Source: a virus
Virus record (IMG/VR): IMGVR_UViG_3300031886_000039
Coordinates: 1-24,567 of that record
Length of the DNA stretch: 24,567 nt
Strand: one strand, 5' to 3'
Of the stretch, positions 14,785-22,399 are shown in pieces. The notes beneath the pieces are model-generated. The model had not been told where the DNA came from and ran no database searches. It was given only the letters and a program-made list of their open reading frames with translations. Numbering within the stretch: position 1 is the stretch's first letter; every line of letters starts with the position of its first letter. The position numbers and the translations under genes were made by a program.

Positions 14785-15006
14785 ATGGCTTTGATAAGTA
14801 AGAAGAACAAGACCAAAGTTCTGCTAGATGATGTTTTAAAGTTTGATAAAGATGAGTTAGAGTTTTTACATAAACTAATACAATCATCTATGATACCAGG
14901 AAAATATCTAACTCAGGCTGTTAATGTTTTGAGTAAGATAAGAAATATGTATCAAATATCTGGTATGGGTGATGAAATTGAAATGACTGTTGAAGACGAA
15001 AACTAA
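14785..15006 (+). CDS. Small uncharacterised protein between fibre genes (73 aa)
   Basis: A 73-residue helical protein, not recognised. It has a basic N-terminus (MALISKKNKTKVLLDD), an amphipathic middle (FDKDELEFLHKLIQSSMIPG) and an acidic end (GDEIEMTVEDEN). No signal peptide or membrane helix is present. The ATG has AAAGGG 9 bases upstream, and the gene lies 30 bases after a fibre gene and 82 before the next. The compact two- or three-helix look and the position suggest a fibre-assembly helper or connector; that is a guess from context. Coding is supported by the SD, strand, spacing and a frame with sensible composition. Confidence 0.65.
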   Translation: MALISKKNKTKVLLDDVLKFDKDELEFLHKLIQSSMIPGKYLTQAVNVLSKIRNMYQISGMGDEIEMTVEDEN

Positions 15007-15013
15007 ATTTTAA

Positions 15014-15064
15014 ATGTCTTATTGGCCTAATGTATGGCTGCATTGGGAAGTGGGCTCACATGAG
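15014..15064 (+). other. Structured gap with a possible 17-codon leader ORF
   Basis: The 82-base gap before the 15089 gene is richer in G than other gaps. It holds a 7-bp hairpin with one G-T pair, CCTAATG (15026-15032) with CATTGGG (15041-15047), loop TATGGCTG. A 17-codon frame starting at 15014 (MSYWPNVWLHWEVGSHE, three Trp) spans it and stops before the SD AAGGAG. The frame lacks its own SD, so it is more likely a leader structure than a gene. Confidence 0.3.
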
Positions 15065-15088
15065 TAACCAACCGTAAGGAGTAATTAA

Positions 15089-15607
15089 ATGCCAAGTTGG
15101 AAAAAAGTTATAACATCAGGCAGCAGTGCAATGCTGTCATCTTTATATACGTCAGGCGACGTATCTGGTTCCGCATCTTCTGTAGGGTCTTTTGGACAAG
15201 TAAAAGCGGGAACATTAAGTGTTACAGGTAATATCACTACACAGGGTGACATAATAGCAGAAAATTATATAGTATCATCATCAGTAACACATTTAACACA
15301 ATCATATAGTTCAGGTTCTACAGTATTCGGTAATACTTCTGATGATACACATCAATTTACAGGCTCCTTAAGTATGACAGGGGACGTAATACCTTCAACA
15401 GACGCAACAGTAGACTTAGGATCAGATACAAAAAGATTTGCTAATCTATATACTGCAGATATTCAGTTATCCAATGAACAAAAAGGCCCAAATGATATTG
15501 ATGGAACAACTGGTAAGTGGACAATCCAAGAGGGCGAAAATGATCTATTTTTAATTAATAGACGTACTGGTGCCAAATTTAAATTTATAATAGAACAAGT
15601 AGAATAA
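15089..15607 (+). CDS. Short modular fibre protein (172 aa)
   Basis: A compact adhesin built from modules used elsewhere in the cluster. The N-terminus MPSWKKVITSGS parallels the 12958 protein and is a probable virion anchor. SASSVGSFGQVKAGTLSVTG is next, followed by the roughly 37-residue shared module ([37 protein letters not shown]). The C-terminal domain has DLGSDTKRFANLYTADIQLS, TIQEGENDLFLINRRTG and ends FKFIIEQVE. This last domain recurs at the end of the 19850 protein, so it is a true domain, perhaps a fibre tip or trimerisation unit. The SD is AAGGAG. It looks like the minimal form of the larger fibres: anchor, one repeat module, tip. Confidence 0.8.
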   Translation: MPSWKKVITSGSSAMLSSLYTSGDVSGSASSVGSFGQVKAGTLSVTGNITTQGDIIAENYIVSSSVTHLTQSYSSGSTVFGNTSDDTHQFTGSLSMTGDVIPSTDATVDLGSDTKRFANLYTADIQLSNEQKGPNDIDGTTGKWTIQEGENDLFLINRRTGAKFKFIIEQVE

Positions 15608-15627
15608 AATAATTTGATATTTCCTAA

Positions 15628-15635
15628 TATTTATC
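15628..15635 (+). promoter_or_regulatory. TATTTATC variant box upstream of the 15663 gene
   Basis: TATTTATC differs at one base from the recurring TATTTATA. It lies in the 55-base gap, 27 bases before the ATG, a spacing like those at 3052 and 22367 (25 bases each). Confidence 0.3.
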
Positions 15636-15662
15636 TTTGTATAGTTTAAACGGAGAATAATT

Positions 15663-15986
15663 ATGCCTCTCATTACTGGTAATAAATATATTTCAATCGA
15701 CTTAGATAAGATCCGGGTCTATGATGGTACTGAAGAGGTTGCACGTCTACAATTAAATGATGATTATGAATTAGAGGTCTTTAAAACAGCAGACTTATCA
15801 GCAGATGTTAAAAAAACTGCAACAAGAGCAGAAATTAGAACCTTAGCAGTAAAGAAAACAACAGCAGCGGGTCTAGATCCAACAACAGCAGAAAATGCCG
15901 TCGTTGATAGTGATTCAGATTCTTTTTTGAATCAAAAGTACGTTGTTGACGTAAATAATAATTTTATAATAGCAAGTAGCTATTAG
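15663..15986 (+). CDS. Small uncharacterised protein of the adhesin cluster (107 aa)
   Basis: The protein is not recognised. The N-terminal part looks beta-rich (MPLITGNKYISIDLDKIRVY, DGTEEVARLQLNDDYELEV), the middle is a Lys/Ala/Thr-rich helix, and the end (VVDVNNNFIIASSY) is beta again. There is no signal peptide, membrane segment or enzymatic motif. The SD GGAGA stands 8 bases before the ATG. A TATTTATC box is 27 bases upstream, and the large 888-residue adhesin follows after 22 bases, so the two are probably co-transcribed. Being small, beta-rich and paired with a fibre, it may be a connector or chaperone for the neighbouring adhesin; this is only positional inference. Confidence 0.65.
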   Translation: MPLITGNKYISIDLDKIRVYDGTEEVARLQLNDDYELEVFKTADLSADVKKTATRAEIRTLAVKKTTAAGLDPTTAENAVVDSDSDSFLNQKYVVDVNNNFIIASSY

Positions 15987-16008
15987 AGACATAACAGGAG
16001 CCTAAGAA

Positions 16009-18675
16009 ATGCCAAAGCAACATAATGCGCTGTATGGTGATGATCTACATAATCCGAAAGGAATAACTGTAGATAGCCATGCATCCTCATCAAAATTTGT
16101 AATAAGCGCGTCTAATATGACAATTACAGCGTCAGGTTTTACAGTTAAAGCAACAGCTTTTCAAGGTGATGGAAGTGGATTAACAGGTGTGCCTGCTAAT
16201 GATTGGGATGGTACACATTCTGGAAACGGTGTCATTACTGGAAATCTTGAAGTTCAAGGTAACTCAAGTGGTTCTATTACTTCAACAGGATCATGGGGCA
16301 AAGTAGAAGCAACAAAATTTTCAGGTGATGGTTCAGGTATAACAGGAGTTACTGATGCAGCCGCTTTACCAAAAGCGGGTGGCGCAATGACGGGAGCTAT
16401 CACTACTAACTCTACATTTGACGGAGTAGACATAGCTACAAGAGATGCAATTCTAACAAGCACAACAACTACTGCAGGTGCAGCTTTACCAAAAGCAGGT
16501 GGTACTATGACAGGTGCGTTAATAGGAACGACTGCAACTTTTACTGGTGACATAACTGCTCAAAATTATATCGTAAGTTCAAGTGTAACTTATATGACAA
16601 CATCATTTAGTAGTGGATCAACTATATTCGGTGATACAGCAGATGACACACATAAATTTATAGGTAGCATTACAGCATCTGGTGTCGTATCTGCGTCTGG
16701 TGGATTTGTTGGAGATGGAAGTAATTTAACTGGTATTTCGACTGGTGTTTTTTCAGATGGAACTGCAACTCTTATAAGCGGATCATCAGTATCAACTGGT
16801 TCATTTGCAAAAATACATATAGCTGATGCTGAGTTTTTAAGTATGGATCACGCAGCAGTACGTGGGGATGATGATATAGAGTTTATTGGTTGGACGACGA
16901 CAGGATCTGCTGCTGGTATGATTTCTGGTCTTCAGGAAGATGATCTTATCCTTTATGCTTACGCCGGTTCATCATCAGTACCCTCAGCTACTCAGTTTGC
17001 TTCTGAAGGCTATACTAGTTTAGGAGCTACAAACATTTATGATTATTACTATGGACATGTTTGGTATAAAAAAATGGGAGCAACACCTGATGCTTCTGTT
17101 CCCAACAATCCTTTCGTTTGGGGAGATTTTTTAGCGACAGCATGGCGAAATGTACACCCAGATGATCTTTGGGATGCAAGTGTGCAGAAATACGGTGGTA
17201 GTAATAATAGACCAAATACACCTAGTATAACGACAGTTACAGCTAAAGCAGTAGTGGTATCAATTGGAATGAGCTCAGCCAGGTCGTTTACAGCAGGGCC
17301 AAGTGGCTATACTGGTTTTGTTAGTAGTTCAGCTAGTGGTCATACCTACCCAGGTAATATTGGTGTAGCTTATAAAGAAATAGCAACAGGAGCATCAGAA
17401 GATCCAGGTGAATTTAATGCTGAGGTGGGCAACCATCTTGGTTACACAATAGCATTAAAGAAATATCCTGCAGGCACATACACTACTAATTACGGATTTT
17501 CTGATATATGGAATCAGCATCATAAAGGTACGTATGCAAAAATAAGCGGCTCATCAGCTTCAAGTTTTTCTGGCGGAACTGCAACATTTAACACCTTTGT
17601 AGGCGATGGTTCAGGTTTGACTAATTTGGATTTATCATCAGTAAATGTATTTGATTATACTTCAGGAAGTAGCCCAGTAGTAACCACAAATCCAAGCAGC
17701 GTAGGTTCGACTTGGATAAATACAACGTCTGGAGAAATATTTGTTGCTACTGATATAACTTCAAATGAAAATGTATGGCAAGGCACTGCTGGTAATACAG
17801 TAGAGCCTCCTCCTTCTTTTCTTGGATCAAGAGGTATATGGGCTGGTGGTTATAGATCCTCTGGGGCTACAAACTACATTGATTATGTAACTATAGCATC
17901 TACAGGAAATGCAACTACTTTTGGAAACTTGACTCTTAGTAGACACTCTGGGCGTGCTAGCTCCAATGGAGTAAGAGGTGTCATTGGTGGTGGAAACGAT
18001 GGTTCTTCCTATACCAACGTCATTGATTATATAACCATAGCCACAACAGGTAATGCAATCGATTTTGGAGACTTGACTGAAACTAGAGGGTTAACAGGTG
18101 CTTGCTCCGATGGGACAAAAGGTTTATGGGGTGGCGGTGTTGGTGGTGGCAACGTCATTGATTATGTAACCATAGCAACTACAGGAAATGCAACTGATTT
18201 TGGAGACTTGACTGTTAGTAGATATGATCTGGGATCCTGCTCCGATGGGACAAAAGGTTTATGGGGTGGTGGTGCTAGCACTACCAACGTCATTGATTAT
18301 GTAACCATAGCAACTACAGGAAATGCAGTTGATTTTGGAGACTTGACTGTTGCTAGATATGGATCATCAGCTTGCTCCGATGGAACAAAAGGATTATGGG
18401 GTGGTGGACAATATAGCACCGCAGGCGCCAACGTCATTGATTATGTAACCATAGCAACTACAGGAAATGCAACTGATTTTGGAGACTTACTTGTCGGCAA
18501 CGAATCACCAGGAGCTTGCTCCGATGGAACAAAAGGAGTATGGGGCGGTGGATACGTCAGCGGGCAAAGATCCAATGTCATACAGTATGTAACTATAGCA
18601 TCTACAGGAAATGCAGTTGATTTTGGAGACTTGACTACCGGTAGAAGCACTCCAGGTTCTTGCTCAGGTACTTAA
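16009..18675 (+). CDS. Large adhesin with C-terminal six-repeat propeller (888 aa)
   Basis: A multi-domain fibre-like protein. Residues 1-270 hold fibre modules: three or more GDGS(G/N)(I/L)TG loops, GGAMTGAI and GGTMTGAL segments (common in phage fibres), and the shared module (NYIVSSSVTYMTTSFSSG, STIFGDTADDTHKF). Residues about 271-505 form a compact domain: DDLILYAYAGSSSVP, KKMGATPDASVP, NTPSITTVTAKAVVVSIGM and AYKEIATGASEDPGEF. This resembles a beta-sandwich domain I recall from many metagenomic phage structural proteins. Residues about 606-888 are six repeats of 45-48 residues (NVIDYVTIATTGNATDFGDL, then CSDGTKGLWGGG), probably a beta-propeller. The last repeat ends CSGT and the first begins GSRGIWAGG, so ring closure by the two ends is likely. 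SD is AGGAG. Probable receptor-binding protein; the ligand is unknown. Confidence 0.85.
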   Translation: MPKQHNALYGDDLHNPKGITVDSHASSSKFVISASNMTITASGFTVKATAFQGDGSGLTGVPANDWDGTHSGNGVITGNLEVQGNSSGSITSTGSWGKVEATKFSGDGSGITGVTDAAALPKAGGAMTGAITTNSTFDGVDIATRDAILTSTTTTAGAALPKAGGTMTGALIGTTATFTGDITAQNYIVSSSVTYMTTSFSSGSTIFGDTADDTHKFIGSITASGVVSASGGFVGDGSNLTGISTGVFSDGTATLISGSSVSTGSFAKIHIADAEFLSMDHAAVRGDDDIEFIGWTTTGSAAGMISGLQEDDLILYAYAGSSSVPSATQFASEGYTSLGATNIYDYYYGHVWYKKMGATPDASVPNNPFVWGDFLATAWRNVHPDDLWDASVQKYGGSNNRPNTPSITTVTAKAVVVSIGMSSARSFTAGPSGYTGFVSSSASGHTYPGNIGVAYKEIATGASEDPGEFNAEVGNHLGYTIALKKYPAGTYTTNYGFSDIWNQHHKGTYAKISGSSASSFSGGTATFNTFVGDGSGLTNLDLSSVNVFDYTSGSSPVVTTNPSSVGSTWINTTSGEIFVATDITSNENVWQGTAGNTVEPPPSFLGSRGIWAGGYRSSGATNYIDYVTIASTGNATTFGNLTLSRHSGRASSNGVRGVIGGGNDGSSYTNVIDYITIATTGNAIDFGDLTETRGLTGACSDGTKGLWGGGVGGGNVIDYVTIATTGNATDFGDLTVSRYDLGSCSDGTKGLWGGGASTTNVIDYVTIATTGNAVDFGDLTVARYGSSACSDGTKGLWGGGQYSTAGANVIDYVTIATTGNATDFGDLLVGNESPGACSDGTKGVWGGGYVSGQRSNVIQYVTIASTGNAVDFGDLTTGRSTPGSCSGT
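17824..18672 (+). repeat. Six in-frame propeller repeats (135 or 144 bp)
   Basis: The conserved block (AACGTCATTGATTATGTAAC and on) begins at 17872, 18016, 18151, 18286, 18430 and 18574, spacings 144, 135, 135, 144 and 144, all whole codons. Copies 3 to 5 are almost identical in DNA across the block encoding NVIDYVTIATTGNA.DFGDL, while the stretches between blocks vary in sequence and length. That implies homogenised framework strands with diverging loops. Confidence 0.9.
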
Positions 18676-18722
18676 AATGAATAAAACAATAATAAATAGC
18701 ACTATATGTGTAAGGATATAAA

Positions 18723-19523
18723 ATGGATTTGACAGTACCACACAAAAATGGTGTGTTAGTAAATGATAAAAGTAGTGAACTAATGGTAAGAGTATCAACT
18801 GGATTACCTGCTATTCAAAATCAGACAAGAATTTTTGACAGACAAAATAGTCAGACAAGTTTAACTTTAACAACACTTACAATGCTTTCTGGTCAATCTC
18901 CTATGAGGATGATGAGACAAGTAATGGCTGAAATAGAAAAAAGACAAAGTGCGCTGTATGAAGCTCAATATAATGTGGCAAAATCTAAAAGTGAGTTAGA
19001 GAAATTACTTGATAAAAAAGATGATTTGAGTAAAGTTGAACAGGCAAGTGCTATTAAATTACAACATTCAATAACCATGACAGAAAATAAAGCTAATGGT
19101 TCTTTGAAAGATATAGCTATATTAATGGATTCTTATGATTCTATTAAAAAGACTAATGATATTGATAATTGGAGTGAGGCTGAATTCGAACAAGAAGAGA
19201 AAGCTCATCATACTCGTAGAGGATTTGAATTACTATATAGAAATTTAATAGAATATGGTAGAGGAAAAGAAGCTTCACTGGAGTATTTACAACAATATGG
19301 TGTTCATGCTCAAATTGCAATAGCAGAAGTAACTGGCTATATAACATTAGTAAATGAGCTTGTTGCACGTGGTGACAAAATAACATCATTACATCTTGAA
19401 GATTTTTTGGATGAAATGAAAGATAAGTATTCAAATAATGCAGATGAAGTTAGCAAACGACTTTTTGGAAAAAGTGATATAACAAACAAAGAGTATATGA
19501 CCTTAATTGGAGAAGGAAAATGA
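18723..19523 (+). CDS. Uncharacterised helical virion-region protein (266 aa)
   Basis: The function is not known. The N-terminal 60 residues include STGLPAIQNQTRIFDRQNSQ, then a Thr/Leu/Met-rich stretch (LTLTTLTMLSGQSPMRMMRQ). From about residue 60 a long predicted coiled coil begins (VMAEIEKRQSALYEAQYNVA, then KSKSELEKLLDKKDD), followed by more helix. From memory, proteins with this QNQTRIFDRQNSQT and QSPMR segment also occur in marine cyanophages, so it is a conserved phage family. No enzyme motif is visible. It has a good SD (AAGGA) and overlaps the next gene by four bases. Lying among fibre genes, it may be a baseplate or fibre-attachment component or an assembly chaperone. Confidence 0.75.
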   Translation: MDLTVPHKNGVLVNDKSSELMVRVSTGLPAIQNQTRIFDRQNSQTSLTLTTLTMLSGQSPMRMMRQVMAEIEKRQSALYEAQYNVAKSKSELEKLLDKKDDLSKVEQASAIKLQHSITMTENKANGSLKDIAILMDSYDSIKKTNDIDNWSEAEFEQEEKAHHTRRGFELLYRNLIEYGRGKEASLEYLQQYGVHAQIAIAEVTGYITLVNELVARGDKITSLHLEDFLDEMKDKYSNNADEVSKRLFGKSDITNKEYMTLIGEGK

Positions 19524-19795
19524 TAGTAGAGTATAAATTACATAGAAATTCAGATGGAAATAAATGTATTCCTTCTTTCATAGAAGACGGAGGATACTAT
19601 CCATCCGGTAATAAATTAGTCGGTATAACCATCAATGATGGCTCATACATTCCATCTACTTTGGTAGAGCTGGATAAGGCAGCTTTAATAACAAAATATA
19701 CTGCTATGTCGCCTGTTAATATCACCACCGGGGATGCTTTAACATCTGTAGAAATAGAGAGTGAAATTGATGCTTTCATTGCTAAAGATAGTTAA
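19520..19795 (+). CDS. Small uncharacterised protein coupled to the 18723 gene (91 aa)
   Basis: Not recognised. The start codon overlaps the upstream stop (ATGA), with AGAAGGA just before it, so translation is coupled to the 266-residue protein and the two probably act together. The first half looks beta-rich with Gly/Asn turns (RNSDGNKCIPSFIEDGGYYP, then SGNKLVGITINDGSYIPS). The second half is a helix ending EIESEIDAFIAKDS-like acidic sequence. There is no membrane segment or signal peptide. A turn-rich beta domain suggests a small structural or assembly protein; no function can be assigned. Confidence 0.7.
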   Translation: MIVEYKLHRNSDGNKCIPSFIEDGGYYPSGNKLVGITINDGSYIPSTLVELDKAALITKYTAMSPVNITTGDALTSVEIESEIDAFIAKDS

Positions 19796-19812
19796 CAATC
19801 GATATACATTGA

Positions 19813-19820
19813 TATTTAAT
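19813..19820 (+). promoter_or_regulatory. Weak TATTTA-type box upstream of the 19850 fibre gene
   Basis: TATTTAAT lies 29 bases before the ATG at 19850, sharing the first six bases of the recurring TATTTATA and a similar distance to the start. A similar TATTTAAT is at 12312-12319 in the gap before 12393. In DNA this AT-rich either could be chance. Confidence 0.2.
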
Positions 19821-19849
19821 AACGATAAAATAATTAAAAGGAAAATATA

Positions 19850-22336
19850 ATGCCAATTTTTACCTCACATGTCTCTGCTAGTTCAGCGGTTACAGCTTCG
19901 CAATATAAGGTAGATACTTCACTATTACCAGACGCAAATGATGGTGCATCAATAGGAGCAGCAGGAACTGCTTTTAGCGATGTATTTTTAGCAGAGGGTG
20001 GAGTAATAAATTGGGACAGCGGTGACGCAACATTAACTCAAGCAGGAAATGTTGTAACTCTAGCTGGTGCTACTTTTGCTGGCACACTTTCAACAGCAGC
20101 TCAACCAAATATAACTTCAGTTGGAACACTTGGTAGTATTAGTGTTGACGATCAGGCCGGCAAATCTATTTCTATAGATGGTGCTGGTGGTGGAGCAATA
20201 AATGGTTTAACAATAGGCGGCGGAACTGCAGCAGCTGGTGCATTTACAACTTTATCTTCAACTGGTAACACTGTATTAGGAAGTGATTCTAATGACACAA
20301 TAACGTTGAATGGTATTGATACTGGTACAGACAATACTGTTCTTGTTGTGAATGGCTCAGGTGTTGTTTTAACAGATGAAATTGATTCAAGAGTATGGGG
20401 AACAACTTTATTAGATGGTACAAATGGAACTAATAATGAAATAGCAATATTTACAGACTCTAATTCAGTAGAGGGTGATTCAAAAGTAACTTGGGATGGT
20501 GCAACATTTGCAATTGATGGTGATTTACGAGCAATAAATTATATTGTAAGCTCTTCTATCACACATATGACTCAAAGTTTTTCAAGTGGATCAACTGTAT
20601 TTGGTGATACAATGGATGATACTCATCAATTCACTGGCTCTTTAGCTGTCACGGGATCAGCTACATTTAGTGAGGCATTAACAAATTTAACATTAGTAAC
20701 ACCGGCTTTAGGAACTCCTTCAGCTTTGGTTTTAACAAATGCAACAGCATTACCTGCAGCTCAAGTAGCTCAAGGTACAATGGCTTCTGGTATGGTTTTG
20801 GTTGCTCCTGCTTTGGGAACACCAGCAAGTGGTGTGATGACAAATGTAACAGGAACTGCAGCTAATTTAACAGTTGGAAATGCAACTAAAATTACATCTA
20901 TAACAAATAGCAATATTGTACAATTAACTGAAACTCAAACATTAACAAATAAAACTTTAACTGCACCAACATTAACAACACCAGCTTTAGGAACACCAGC
21001 AAGTGGCGTATTAACTAATTGTACAGCATTACCCGCAGCTCAAGTAGCTCAAGGAACAATGGCTTCTGGTATGGTTTTGGTTGCACCAGCGTTAGGAACA
21101 CCAGCAAGTGGTGTAGCAACAAATTTGACAGGAACAGCAGCAGGTCTAACTGCAGGAGCTGTATCTACAATAGCAGGATTAGCACCGAATACGGCAACAA
21201 CTCAAGCAACTCAAGGGGCGATTACAAGCTTAGGAACACTAGTCGGTTTAACTACATCAGGAACTACTACATTAGGTAATGGTGTCGGTGCTACCATTAA
21301 TATAGGTTCCCAAGCATCCGGAAATACACAAACCGGTAAGGTATACCCAGAAACTACTTTTTATAGTAATCTTTTAATGGATAATGGAAAGCACGTAAGT
21401 GGCTCATCAACTTCAACTGGTTCGTTTGGATACTTAGAAGGTGACGGAGGCGGAATAACAGGACTTACATCTGCAGCTATTAGTTCAGTTGCTGGAATGA
21501 CTAATAATAATGTTATAACTGCAACAGGTGCAGCAGCAGTTACGGGTGAATCTAATTTAACTTTTGATGGCAGTGTCTTAACAGTAACTGGTACAATAGC
21601 AGGTTCTGCACTTAAAGATGAAGATAATATGGCATCTGATTCTGCTACTCACCTCGCATCACAGCAAAGTATTAAGGCTTATGTTGATTCTCAAGTTACA
21701 GCACAAGATATGGATGTTGCGTCAGACAGTGGTACAATAGATGTAGATTTAGATAGTGAAACTTTAACTGTAGCTGGTGGTACTGGTATGAATACATCAG
21801 CAACTGGCACCACAATAACAATTGCAGGTGAAGATAGTGATGCTACCAATAAGGGTATTGTTATTGTTGAAGGTGGAACTAACGCAACAGTAGATTACTT
21901 AAATGGAACTGCAACGGTAAATGTAGCTGATGCATTTATAAAGAATAATGCTAGCGATACATCTACTGGTACTATAACCGCAGCTGGATTTATTTCGACT
22001 GAAGGAAATATATCTGGTTCATCATCTTCAACTGGATCCTTTGGCTATCTTTATACAGCAGGCGGCGGTATGTCAGCAGGAACAATACTACCATCCGCAG
22101 ATAATGCTTATGATCTTGGATCTGCAACTTACAGGTTTGCTAATCTGTACGTTGGTGACTTAATGATGAGCAATAAGTCCCGAGGCGGGAATGAAGTGGA
22201 CGGGACTTATGGTGATTATACCATTCAAGAGGGTGAAGAAGATCTGTATTTACTAAATCACAGAAATGGAAAGACTTATAGGTTTAAGCTTGAAGAGGTT
22301 GACAGTCGACCCTGGTATAAAAAGATCTTTAGTTAA
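19850..22336 (+). CDS. Large repetitive tail fibre / adhesin (828 aa)
   Basis: A long fibre assembled from modules. The N-terminus [18 protein letters not shown] resembles that of the 22400 protein and is a second anchor type. Then come fibre segments such as [20 protein letters not shown] and [18 protein letters not shown], and the shared module ([35 protein letters not shown]) near residue 230. A block of ALGTP.S....[12 protein letters not shown] repeats (about residues 283-430), with [17 protein letters not shown] between, is a pattern seen in many phage fibres. Two STGSFGYL modules follow. The C-terminus ([40 protein letters not shown]) matches the end of the 15089 protein and adds [13 protein letters not shown] is AAAGGA. 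Likely an elongated side or distal fibre. Confidence 0.85.
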   Translation: MPIFTSHVSASSAVTASQYKVDTSLLPDANDGASIGAAGTAFSDVFLAEGGVINWDSGDATLTQAGNVVTLAGATFAGTLSTAAQPNITSVGTLGSISVDDQAGKSISIDGAGGGAINGLTIGGGTAAAGAFTTLSSTGNTVLGSDSNDTITLNGIDTGTDNTVLVVNGSGVVLTDEIDSRVWGTTLLDGTNGTNNEIAIFTDSNSVEGDSKVTWDGATFAIDGDLRAINYIVSSSITHMTQSFSSGSTVFGDTMDDTHQFTGSLAVTGSATFSEALTNLTLVTPALGTPSALVLTNATALPAAQVAQGTMASGMVLVAPALGTPASGVMTNVTGTAANLTVGNATKITSITNSNIVQLTETQTLTNKTLTAPTLTTPALGTPASGVLTNCTALPAAQVAQGTMASGMVLVAPALGTPASGVATNLTGTAAGLTAGAVSTIAGLAPNTATTQATQGAITSLGTLVGLTTSGTTTLGNGVGATINIGSQASGNTQTGKVYPETTFYSNLLMDNGKHVSGSSTSTGSFGYLEGDGGGITGLTSAAISSVAGMTNNNVITATGAAAVTGESNLTFDGSVLTVTGTIAGSALKDEDNMASDSATHLASQQSIKAYVDSQVTAQDMDVASDSGTIDVDLDSETLTVAGGTGMNTSATGTTITIAGEDSDATNKGIVIVEGGTNATVDYLNGTATVNVADAFIKNNASDTSTGTITAAGFISTEGNISGSSSSTGSFGYLYTAGGGMSAGTILPSADNAYDLGSATYRFANLYVGDLMMSNKSRGGNEVDGTYGDYTIQEGEEDLYLLNHRNGKTYRFKLEEVDSRPWYKKIFS
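20744..21114 (+). repeat. 92-bp direct repeat inside the 19850 fibre gene
   Basis: Copies at 20744-20835 and 21023-21114, offset 279 bases (93 codons), encode [20 protein letters not shown] followed by [11 protein letters not shown]. They differ at only a handful of positions, mostly third codon bases. The pair keeps the reading frame and could recombine to lengthen or shorten the fibre. Confidence 0.8.
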
Positions 22337-22366
22337 ATCTGGTTTTATAAAAACGATCTTTCAGTC

Positions 22367-22374
22367 TATTTATA
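22367..22374 (+). promoter_or_regulatory. TATTTATA box upstream of the 22400 gene
   Basis: An exact TATTTATA, 25 bases before the ATG, in the 63-base gap. The spacing is identical to that at 3052-3059 before the 3085 gene. Confidence 0.45.
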
Positions 22375-22399
22375 GTAAACTGACAGAGGAAATGTTTCT

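Noticed and set aside
17824-18672. Regular repeats considered as a CRISPR array
   Set aside because: Spacings are 135 or 144 bases, multiples of three, all within one reading frame and encoding a clear protein repeat.
17824-18675. Diversity-generating retroelement target at the 3' end of the 16009 gene
   Set aside because: No reverse transcriptase gene or template repeat is visible in the window, and the variation pattern fits repeat divergence. A cassette elsewhere in the genome cannot be excluded.
22321-22361. AAAGATC...GATCTTT inverted repeat at the end of the 19850 gene as a terminator
   Set aside because: The loop is long, the stem is AT-rich and no T tract follows.
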